A DNA stretch of 12,349 nucleotides, taken from assembly GCA_937895825.1 (NCBI GenBank), contig CALBKP010000128.1:1-12349 (forward strand), read 5' to 3'. Under the pieces are notes generated by a model. It was not told the origin of the DNA and searched no databases. It saw only the letters and a program-made list of their open reading frames with translations. Position numbers and translations under genes: made by a program. How positions within the stretch are numbered: position 1 is the first letter of the stretch; the number at the start of each line of letters is the position of its first letter. Shown here in pieces: positions 6,924-12,349 of the stretch. This stretch comes from an uncultured Alistipes sp. GTDB taxonomy: Bacteria > Bacteroidota > Bacteroidia > Bacteroidales > Rikenellaceae.

Positions 6924-7952
6924 TTATCGGTCAAAGGCCTGTGCCTTAAGAGCAATGCCCTCGCCATCGGGTGTTACGAGTATTACGCCACTCTCCTCGC
7001 GGGTGATATGGCCGATGACATCAACAAGTCCTAAGCGCATTACAGCCTCCTGCTTATCTAACGGCACGGTGAAGAGCAACTCGTGGTCCTCGCCACCATT
7101 GAGTGCTGCAATCACGGGGTCGATGTGCATCTCTTCGGCAAGCTCCGTCGTCTGACGAGCAATGGGTATGCGCTCAAGGTAGATGCGTGCTCCACACTGC
7201 GACGCGCGGCATATCTGTCTAAGATCCGACGCTAATCCATCCGATAGGTCAATCATCGACGTAGGGTGTATTCCCTCTTCGCGCAGTGCCTCGAGGACGT
7301 TTACACGTGCGCGAGGCTTGAGGTAGCGCTCCAAGAGATACTCATGTCCAGCGAACTGAGGCTCTGGGTTGGCAACATCTTTCAGCACGCGCTTCTCGCG
7401 CTCAAGCAGATGTAGTCCCATGTATGCAGCGCCGAGGTTCGATGTGATACATATAAGGTCGTGCTCCTTGGCTCCGCTGCGATAGACGATATCCTCCTTC
7501 TTTGCGCGTCCCGTGGCTGTTACGGTGATGATAAGTCCATTCATCGAGGCTGTTGTGTCGCCACCCACGAGGTCGATGCCGAGCTCCTCGCATGCATGCT
7601 CCATGCCCTCGTATAACTCGTCAAGAGCCTCCACAGAGATTTTGGCCGAGATGCCGAGTGCCACGACCACCTGCTCTGGTCGGGCGTTCATCGCAAGGAT
7701 GTCGTTCACACCGCGAATGATGGTCTTGTAGCCGAGGTGCTTAAGCGGGAAGTAGCTCAGGTCGAAGTCAATGCCCTCGGTGAGCATATCTGTCGACAGA
7801 AGCAGTGCCTCGTCGCCCAAGTCAATTACTGCTGCATCGTCGCCAGCAGCCATAAGCGTTGTATTGTTACGCTTGCCGAGGTGTTGCGTAAGGCGGTCGA
7901 TAAGGCCAAACTCGCCAAGTGATGCTATCTCTGTTGATCGTTTCTTGTTCAT
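6924..7952 (-). CDS. thiL: Thiamine-monophosphate kinase
   Basis: Phosphorylates thiamine monophosphate with ATP to the cofactor thiamine pyrophosphate, the last step of thiamine synthesis, in the cytoplasm. The 342-residue protein has the PurM/ThiL-type ATP-binding fold markers: GDDAAV at 37-42, STDMLTEGIDF at 53-63, VNDILAMNARP at 82-92, GGDTT at 130-134 with metal-binding Asp132, a DLSDGLASDL segment in the C-terminal half, and NGGEDHELLFT near the end. Here the usual SDLAAMGA reads NDILAMNA and GGEDYELL reads GGEDHELL, both conservative. The length is normal for the family. It stands alone on the minus strand, with a good promoter about 15 bases before its ATG and no other thiamine gene nearby. 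I saw no TPP riboswitch; the leader is too short for one. Confidence 0.95.
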   Translation of the reverse strand: MNKKRSTEIASLGEFGLIDRLTQHLGKRNNTTLMAAGDDAAVIDLGDEALLLSTDMLTEGIDFDLSYFPLKHLGYKTIIRGVNDILAMNARPEQVVVALGISAKISVEALDELYEGMEHACEELGIDLVGGDTTASMNGLIITVTATGRAKKEDIVYRSGAKEHDLICITSNLGAAYMGLHLLEREKRVLKDVANPEPQFAGHEYLLERYLKPRARVNVLEALREEGIHPTSMIDLSDGLASDLRQICRASQCGARIYLERIPIARQTTELAEEMHIDPVIAALNGGEDHELLFTVPLDKQEAVMRLGLVDVIGHITREESGVILVTPDGEGIALKAQAFDR

Positions 7953-7967
7953 AAATAAAAATTTTTA

Positions 7968-7999
7968 CAAAAGTACCCTTTTGATTGGAATATTGCAAA
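7968..7999 (-). promoter_or_regulatory. Bacteroidetes-type promoter for thiL
   Basis: On the minus strand, 7975-7968 reads TACTTTTG (-7, TAnnTTTG) and 7999-7996 reads TTTG (-33), separated by 20 bases. Both elements match the consensus, which makes this the cleanest promoter in the window. The leader before the thiL ATG would be only about ten bases. Confidence 0.72.
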
Positions 8000-8015
8000 A
8001 AAAAATATACCTTTG
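7984..8015 (+). promoter_or_regulatory. Bacteroidetes-type promoter for adk
   Basis: TACCTTTG at 8008-8015 matches TAnnTTTG, with ATTG at 7984-7987 as the -33 element and a 20-base spacer. It overlaps the thiL promoter on the opposite strand. The leader to the adk ATG at 8059 is about 37 bases. Confidence 0.7.
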
Positions 8016-8058
8016 TCTCAAATTTTTTAAACGTTACATAACGTAAAACTTAAATAAA

Positions 8059-8631
8059 ATGCTCAATATTATACTTTTCGGCGCTCCTGGATGTGGTAAG
8101 GGAACGCAGGCTGCACGCCTTGCAGAACACTATGATTTGTACCATATCTCTACTGGTGAGGTTATTCGCTCGGAGATTAAGCGTGGCACGGAGCTTGGCA
8201 AGAGTATGGAGGGTTATATCTCACGTGGCGAGCTCGCCCCCGACTCGATTGTTGTTGAGATGGTACGTGACTATATGCGTACACACTCGGATAAGGGTTG
8301 TATCTTTGATGGCTTCCCCCGCACAACGGCACAGGCCGAGATATTCGACACGTTGCTCGAGGAGATTGACTCGAAGGTAGATGTTATGATCTATATGGAT
8401 GTTCCAGAGGATGAGCTCGTTAAGCGTATCTTGTTGCGCGGTAAGGACTCGGGACGTGCCGATGATGCCTCGGAGGATGTTATCCGTAATCGTATTGAGG
8501 TATATCGTGCTCAGACAGCCATCGTTGCCGACTACTATACCAAGCAGAATAAGTGCTCGGAGATTAATGGCTTGGGCACTATGGATGAAGTATTTGGCCG
8601 CCTGTGTGAGGTGATTGATGCCAAAAAGTAG
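8059..8631 (+). CDS. adk: Adenylate kinase, short-LID type
   Basis: Interconverts ATP + AMP and 2 ADP in the cytoplasm. The 190-residue protein has the P-loop GAPGCGKGT at 8-16, the AMP-site segment HISTGEVIR near 30-38, DGFPRT near 84-89 and a C-terminal INGLGTMDEVF segment. The LID region is the short form (RGKDSGRADD, then an RNRIEVY helix), without the zinc-binding insertion of longer adenylate kinases; this explains the length. The AMP-site motif has Glu where many homologues have Asp (STGD); this is conservative. The gene has its own promoter and ends in a strong terminator 25 bases after the stop, so it appears to be a one-gene unit. Confidence 0.96.
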   Translation: MLNIILFGAPGCGKGTQAARLAEHYDLYHISTGEVIRSEIKRGTELGKSMEGYISRGELAPDSIVVEMVRDYMRTHSDKGCIFDGFPRTTAQAEIFDTLLEEIDSKVDVMIYMDVPEDELVKRILLRGKDSGRADDASEDVIRNRIEVYRAQTAIVADYYTKQNKCSEINGLGTMDEVFGRLCEVIDAKK

Positions 8632-8655
8632 TTTATCTTGATAAATACTGCGATA

Positions 8656-8700
8656 CACGGGCGGTCCGAAACAATATTCGGCCTTGCCCGTGCTTTTTTT
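8656..8700 (+). terminator. Intrinsic terminator after adk, abutting the next start codon
   Basis: Outer arms CACGGGC (8656-8662) and GCCCGTG (8686-8692) enclose inner pairs 8663-8664 with 8682-8683 and 8666-8670 with 8677-8681. These are broken only by a bulged T at 8665 and two bulged Ts at 8684-8685, with a 6-base loop. Seven Ts follow at 8694-8700. The T-run ends 2 bases before the ATG of the TPM gene at 8703. Confidence 0.88.
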
Positions 8701-8702
8701 AT

Positions 8703-9626
8703 ATGATGGAAAGATTTAAGAAATATGCACTTTTTGTCCTTGTCGTTGTGGGATTGATGATGCCCATGGTGGCTGAGGCAAGGGGCTATCGTGTGGATGA
8801 GATAGTAAATGTGCAGGTTGCCGATCGCACGCACTTTGTGTCGAACCCCGATGGTATACTCTCTCGGGATGCTGTCGCTACGCTCGACTCGATATGTTAT
8901 TCGCTTAAGGAGCGTGGTCTCGCCGAGGTGGCTATTGTCGTCGTTGAGGATATTTCGCCTCAGGATGTCGTTGGTTTCTCGCAGGAACTCTTCGAGCGTT
9001 GGGGTGTTGGTGATGATGAGTTAGACAATGGCTTGGGTGTCATCCTTGTTGAGGATATGCACGAGATACGCTTCCATACAGGCTATGGCCTTGAGGGCGT
9101 TCTTCCAGATGCACTATGCGTAAGGCTTCAGCATGAGTATATGTTGCCCTATTTCCGTGAGGGTGACTACTCTCGGGGTATGGTCGAAGGTATGCGTGCC
9201 GTAGATACGTTGCTCTCGGGTGGTGACCTACCTATTGCTACATCGGAGGAGGATGAAGAGGCTATATGGGCACTCGTTGTATTTGTCAGCCTATGTCTTC
9301 TGATTCCCATCCTGCTTATTGTCATCCATGAGTACTCCAAGACAAAGTGTCCGACGTGTGGTAAACATAAATTGCGCGTTACGGATCGTAAGGTTGTTCG
9401 TCGTACACCTACAAGAACTACAATTGTCGAGATGCTCGTCTGCGACAATTGCCATTCGGAGCATACGCGCACTACTGATCGTAACAATGGCCCGCAGTCG
9501 GGACATGGCCCTATAATCTTTCCCATGGGAGGTGGTGGCTTTGGCCGTGGCGGTTTTGGCGGTGGCTTCGGCGGCGGCTTCGGTGGCGGCTCGTTTGGTG
9601 GCGGCGGCGGTGGCTCACGCTGGTAG
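8703..9626 (+). CDS. TPM-domain membrane protein with zinc ribbon and Gly-rich tail (YgcG-like)
   Basis: Signal peptide or N-terminal membrane segment at about 6-27, then a periplasmic TPM domain (PF04536) at about 43-172. The domain has the family pattern NPDGILS, LAEVAIVVVEDI, NGLGVILVEDMHEIRFHTG and the segment GYGLEGVLPDA. A second hydrophobic segment follows at about 187-208. After it comes a likely cytoplasmic four-Cys zinc ribbon (Cys216, Cys219, Cys247, Cys250), a short linker and a Gly/Phe-rich tail from about 276 to the end (-SRW). TPM proteins have been linked to phosphatase activity and photosystem repair in plants; the bacterial role is unsettled. Start: ATG 8703 or 8706, since later Met residues fall after the signal core. 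lemA follows 34 bp downstream, a common pairing. I see no clear promoter of its own: the adk terminator ends 2 bases before the start codon. Confidence 0.88.
   Translation: MMERFKKYALFVLVVVGLMMPMVAEARGYRVDEIVNVQVADRTHFVSNPDGILSRDAVATLDSICYSLKERGLAEVAIVVVEDISPQDVVGFSQELFERWGVGDDELDNGLGVILVEDMHEIRFHTGYGLEGVLPDALCVRLQHEYMLPYFREGDYSRGMVEGMRAVDTLLSGGDLPIATSEEDEEAIWALVVFVSLCLLIPILLIVIHEYSKTKCPTCGKHKLRVTDRKVVRRTPTRTTIVEMLVCDNCHSEHTRTTDRNNGPQSGHGPIIFPMGGGGFGRGGFGGGFGGGFGGGSFGGGGGGSRW
9528..9614 (+). repeat. Low-complexity Gly-coding tract in the TPM gene
   Basis: GGN-rich, imperfect tandem repeat coding for G-G-G-F type units at the C-terminal tail of the TPM-domain protein. Such tails are usual in this family and need not be functional in themselves. 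The tract is prone to slippage and assembly error. Confidence 0.85.
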
Positions 9627-9660
9627 TAAGATAACAATATTAACATAAACATAAAAGAGT

Positions 9661-10245
9661 ATGAAGAAGAAAGGATTATGGATCACACTCGGCGTTGTTG
9701 CCGTTGTTGTGATATGGTGTGTTAGTGCCTATAACGGCCTTGTATCGAAGGAGACAACCGTTGATGAGGCATGGGCAAATGTGGAGACCGTCTACCAGCG
9801 TCGTAGCGATCTTATCCCTAACTTGGTAAATACGGTCAAGGGTTATGCAGCGCATGAGGCTCAGACCCTTCAGGCTGTGACCTCGGCACGTGCTAATGCT
9901 ACCTCTATCACCATAGACCCATCGACGGCTACACCCGAAGAGATGGAGACGTGGATGGCAGCACAGGATGAGGTAGGCAAGGCTCTTGGTCGCCTTATCG
10001 CCATCTCGGAGAGCTATCCCGAGTTGAAGGCTAACGAGAATTTCCGCGACCTTCAGGTGCAACTCGAGGGTACGGAGAATCGTATCTCGACAGAACGTAG
10101 AAAGTATAATGAGGTGGTTAAGGAGTACAACGTCAGTGTTCGTCGCTTCCCCACAAACCTTGTGGCTTCTATCTTTGGCTTCGATCGTAAGGCTATGTTC
10201 GAGGCACAGGAGGGTGCTGAGGTAGCTCCCGTTGTTCAATTTTAA
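9661..10245 (+). CDS. lemA: LemA family protein
   Basis: Membrane-anchored helical protein (PF04011) of poorly known function. The 194-residue product has one N-terminal membrane segment at about 5-23 with Lys2-Lys4 ahead of it, and no cleavage site is evident. The family core follows: a VDEAWANVETVYQRRSDLIP segment, NLVNTVKGYAAHE, SYPELKANENFRDLQ, then QLEGTENRIS and the YNEVVKEYN segment. The core is predicted to form long helices, and the C-terminus ends in a short flexible tail. It lies 34 bp after the TPM-domain gene and is followed at once by a strong terminator, so the two genes form a two-gene unit. LemA and TPM proteins often co-occur, which suggests one envelope function; this is inference. 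Confidence 0.95.
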   Translation: MKKKGLWITLGVVAVVVIWCVSAYNGLVSKETTVDEAWANVETVYQRRSDLIPNLVNTVKGYAAHEAQTLQAVTSARANATSITIDPSTATPEEMETWMAAQDEVGKALGRLIAISESYPELKANENFRDLQVQLEGTENRISTERRKYNEVVKEYNVSVRRFPTNLVASIFGFDRKAMFEAQEGAEVAPVVQF

Positions 10246-10269
10246 CGATTGAGTATTATTACGAGTGAG

Positions 10270-10305
10270 TGTACGCGCCAAGGATGACTTGGCGCGTACA
10301 TTTTT
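10270..10305 (+). terminator. Intrinsic terminator after lemA
   Basis: Perfect 13-bp stem (10270-10282 with 10288-10300, TGTACGCGCCAAG and its complement), a 5-base loop GATGA, then five Ts (10301-10305). It begins 25 bases after the lemA stop and ends the TPM-lemA unit. Confidence 0.9.
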
Positions 10306-10326
10306 ATTGTTACTTTTAACTGCGGA

Positions 10327-10358
10327 CTTGTCGATTTTGACTTTTTTGTGTATATTTG
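10327..10358 (+). promoter_or_regulatory. Bacteroidetes-type promoter for the glucosaminidase gene
   Basis: TATATTTG at 10351-10358 matches TAnnTTTG, and CTTG at 10327-10330 is a partial -33 element with a 20-base spacer. It lies between the lemA terminator and the ATG at 10394. Confidence 0.65.
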
Positions 10359-10393
10359 CAAAAAACTATGCTTTAGTATAACAGTGGGATGAT

Positions 10394-11515
10394 ATGAGAC
10401 TGACAGAAAATATATATTTGAACATTGCAATTGCACTATTCTTTGGAGTGGTTACTATCTCTCCATGTGCGGCTCAGGTGAACGAGCCCGATGCCGACAA
10501 GGTACTTAAGCCTGTCGAGGAGTGGGTGAAGCTCACCCCCGAGGAGTATATCTTCAAGTGGCGTGAGACGGCCATCGACAATATGGAGATCTATGGTATA
10601 CCGGCAAGTATTACCATGGGTCAGGCTATATTGGAGTCTGGCTTTGGTAACGGATACCTTGCACGTGTTGCCAACAATCACTTCTGCATAAAGTGTAAGA
10701 GCTCGTGGACGGGACCAACAATCACACATGCTGACGACCGTCCCGATGACTGCTTCAGAGTATATGAGTCGGCCGAGGCCTCGTTCCGTGACCACGCAGA
10801 GTTCCTATGTACGGGCAGCCGTTACGAGTTCCTATTTGCCTACGATGCTGATGACTATAAAAACTGGGCTAAGGGTCTTAAGAAGGCGGGTTATGCCACA
10901 GCTCCTGACTATGCCGAGCGTCTTATTGGCATCATTGAGCGTTATCGTCTCGACCTACTCGATAAGAAGGATGGCCTTAAACTCTACGATGAATATAACT
11001 CAGGTAGACTTACGGCTGACTCATCCGCAGTATCAATGTCAACTACTACGGCAGCAGTAGTAGAGGAGACCCCCACTGAGGTAGATATCCCAGCCGTTCC
11101 TCATGACTCAACAACGGCCTATGCCGATAAGGGCATCGACCCAAATAACTTCCGTGTGTCGATAAACTCGCACTACGGCTACAACGTATTCCGCACTAAT
11201 GGAGCGCACTACATCGTTACGAAGCGTGGGGATACCTTTGAGCGTATAGGTGAGCTCTTCGAGATAGCCCCCTCTACGTTGCGTAAGTTCAACGACGTGG
11301 ATAGGCATAGCCAGCCCGAGGAGGGTGATGTGCTCTATGTAGAGCGTAAGGCCGCGCGCTGGGGTGGTGAGGGTATGATTCACACCGTGACCGAGGGTGA
11401 GACGCTACACTTGTTGTCGCAAATCTACGGCATACGCCTCCAGCAGTTGTCGAAGTTAAACCACATACGTCCCAATGCAACACTTGTTGTGGGACAGACA
11501 ATACGTCTACGTTAA
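10394..11515 (+). CDS. Secreted glucosaminidase with two C-terminal LysM domains
   Basis: Predicted peptidoglycan hydrolase that cuts the glycan strand next to N-acetylglucosamine. The 373-residue protein has a signal peptide (about 1-28, ending near ISPCAAQ), then a FlgJ-like glucosaminidase domain (PF01832) at about 50-180. Hallmarks are MGQAILESGFGNGYLA with the likely catalytic Glu81, NNHFCIKC, FRVYESAEASFRDHAEFL and the helix around NWAKGLKKAGYATAPDY. A Ser/Thr/Val-rich linker of about 50 residues (roughly 205-255) leads to two LysM domains that bind peptidoglycan, at about 272-317 and 328-373. The second ends the protein with VVGQTIRLR. It has its own promoter, and an unknown cytoplasmic protein follows 21 bp downstream. 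A role in wall remodelling or cell separation is inferred. Confidence 0.93.
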   Translation: MRLTENIYLNIAIALFFGVVTISPCAAQVNEPDADKVLKPVEEWVKLTPEEYIFKWRETAIDNMEIYGIPASITMGQAILESGFGNGYLARVANNHFCIKCKSSWTGPTITHADDRPDDCFRVYESAEASFRDHAEFLCTGSRYEFLFAYDADDYKNWAKGLKKAGYATAPDYAERLIGIIERYRLDLLDKKDGLKLYDEYNSGRLTADSSAVSMSTTTAAVVEETPTEVDIPAVPHDSTTAYADKGIDPNNFRVSINSHYGYNVFRTNGAHYIVTKRGDTFERIGELFEIAPSTLRKFNDVDRHSQPEEGDVLYVERKAARWGGEGMIHTVTEGETLHLLSQIYGIRLQQLSKLNHIRPNATLVVGQTIRLR

Positions 11516-11536
11516 GATTACAAATCAAAGTAGTAT

Positions 11537-12217
11537 ATGAGTGTATTAAGAGAGAAAATTTTGGATGCGATAGTCCGTAAATCGACGCTCAAGCAGCAGA
11601 TTTTCGACAATACGTTTTCAACATTTAACGAGCTAAAGGAGACACTCTTCGAGATGGCCTCGGAGATTGACGACGAGCTTGATGGCAAGCTCGATCGCCG
11701 TGTGCGCATCGAGTACCGCGACCGTGGTAAGTTCGAGGCACAGTTGCAGGTGGCAAGCGACATCCTCCTGTTCCAGATGCATACTGACGTGTTTGAGTTC
11801 GACTCGAACCATATCATATGGCAGAATAGCTACCTTCAGCAGAACCGTGAGAACTCGTACACTGGTGTTATCAACATCTACAACTTCCTCTCCGACTCGT
11901 TGAAGTATAACCGTAATGCCGACGAGGGATACCTCATTGGCCGCATCTTCATCAACCGAGAGAAGTGCTTCTGGGTTGAGGGTAAGCGCCAAACATTAGT
12001 GCGCCCCATGGCCTTTGGCTCTAAGAAGATTGACCGTGACGCACTGGTGGCCATCATCGAGACAGCTATCAACTATGCTCTTAACTTCGACCTCCTCATG
12101 CCCCCATACGAGGAGAACATCCGAGTTACCGTTGACCAGTTCAACTCCAAACTCGATAATTCGAAGTTTACGACGGGTAAGCGTCTTAGTTATGACTTCT
12201 CGATGGACGATATCTAA
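11537..12217 (+). CDS. Protein of unknown function, conserved-looking, cytoplasmic
   Basis: I cannot assign a function. The 226-residue product has no signal peptide and no membrane segment. It is rich in Asp, Glu, Arg and Asn and looks like a folded soluble protein. Visible blocks are an N-terminal helix-rich part (1-50), the DDELDGKLDRRVRIEYRDRG stretch at about 43-62, an aromatic-rich part with LLFQMHTDVF and IIWQNSYL, then YNFLSDSLKYNRNADEGYLI, a GRIFINREKCFWVEGKRQ segment, and a C-terminal helix followed by LMPPYEENIRV. I recall similar blocks in Bacteroidetes hypothetical proteins, but name no family. It starts 21 bp after the glucosaminidase gene with no terminator between, so it is probably co-transcribed. 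Codon use resembles its neighbours, giving no sign of recent transfer. Confidence 0.85.
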   Translation: MSVLREKILDAIVRKSTLKQQIFDNTFSTFNELKETLFEMASEIDDELDGKLDRRVRIEYRDRGKFEAQLQVASDILLFQMHTDVFEFDSNHIIWQNSYLQQNRENSYTGVINIYNFLSDSLKYNRNADEGYLIGRIFINREKCFWVEGKRQTLVRPMAFGSKKIDRDALVAIIETAINYALNFDLLMPPYEENIRVTVDQFNSKLDNSKFTTGKRLSYDFSMDDI

Positions 12218-12225
12218 ACGCTGTC

Positions 12226-12326
12226 TTGTTGGTTAGTTTGACATCTGGCTTGAGTGTAAAATGCTCACATACTGAGTGTATGCTCCGCTTTTCCACTCTG
12301 CGACCAGCCTCAAACTACCTCAACAA
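12226..12326. repeat. Long imperfect palindrome, possible dispersed intergenic repeat
   Basis: Outer arms 12226-12241 (ttgttggttagtttga) and 12310-12326 pair with one mismatch and one extra base. Inner paired blocks are CTGG with CCAG, GAGTG (12252-12256) with CACTC (12294-12298), AAAA (12258-12261) with TTTT (12289-12292), and a tip CATAC / GTATG (12268-12272 with 12278-12282) around TGAGT. The whole can fold into a hairpin of about 100 bases. On the minus strand it carries a short open frame without an ATG. It starts 8 bases after the last gene's stop and no clean T-run follows, so it looks more like a repeat than a plain terminator. Confidence 0.55.
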
Positions 12327-12349
12327 TCCAGCATTTAGACTATCGCAAG

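Noticed and set aside
7771..8046. Plus-strand frame of 91 codons crossing the thiL start and its promoter
   Set aside because: It is mostly antisense to thiL, runs through two well-supported promoters, and its translation looks like an out-of-frame reading.
8059..8631. Glu for Asp in the adenylate kinase AMP-site motif (STGE) as a sign of altered function
   Set aside because: A conservative change that I believe also occurs in normal adenylate kinases; all other motifs are intact.
9167..9652. Minus-strand proline-rich frame opposite the TPM gene tail
   Set aside because: The Pro runs are simply the complement of the Gly-coding tract.
1..12349. Defence island, prophage, conjugative element or CRISPR array
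   Set aside because: No integrase, transposase, nuclease, toxin-antitoxin pair, direct-repeat array or abrupt composition change was seen. The genes are core functions.

Overview
The window looks like chromosome from a member of the Bacteroidales. The evidence is the family set (short PSD-A type Psd, DUF4837 lipoprotein, the LemA/TPM pair, a FlgJ-like glucosaminidase with LysM domains), several promoters of the Bacteroidetes TAnnTTTG type, and weak Shine-Dalgarno sequences. A Rikenellaceae/Alistipes-like origin is my guess and is not proven by the sequence. I support fourteen protein genes, the first cut by the window edge. I see no tRNA, rRNA, CRISPR array, transposase, integrase or phage gene.

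Left block (1-4436, + strand): ftsH (C-terminal part), cdsA, psd, an AI-2E/PerM-family membrane protein and a stand-alone riboflavin kinase domain. They are spaced 6-18 bp apart and look like one operon. ftsH, cdsA and psd link inner-membrane protein quality control with phospholipid synthesis: CDP-diacylglycerol, then phosphatidylserine (synthase not in the window), then phosphatidylethanolamine. The riboflavin kinase makes FMN. It meets a convergent two-gene minus-strand unit (4474-5632) made of ubiX, whose product prenylates FMN, and a NodB-type polysaccharide deacetylase, 1 bp apart.

Middle block (5633-8631): an AT-rich spacer with back-to-back promoters drives the deacetylase/ubiX unit leftward and a DUF4837 lipoprotein rightward. 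The lipoprotein gene converges on thiL (minus strand), and two hairpins lie between them. A second back-to-back promoter region drives thiL leftward and adk rightward. adk ends in a strong intrinsic terminator.

Right block (8703-12217, + strand): a TPM-domain membrane protein with a zinc ribbon and a Gly-rich tail, then lemA, then a strong terminator. A new promoter follows, then a secreted glucosaminidase with two LysM domains and a conserved-looking cytoplasmic protein of unknown function. The last 130 bases hold an imperfect palindrome of about 100 bases that may be a dispersed intergenic repeat.

Most of the window is housekeeping. I do not see a convincing new defence or mobile system. 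The best leads are the single-domain riboflavin kinase beside ubiX, the terminator that runs straight into the TPM gene's start codon, the terminal palindrome, and the unknown protein paired with the cell-wall hydrolase.
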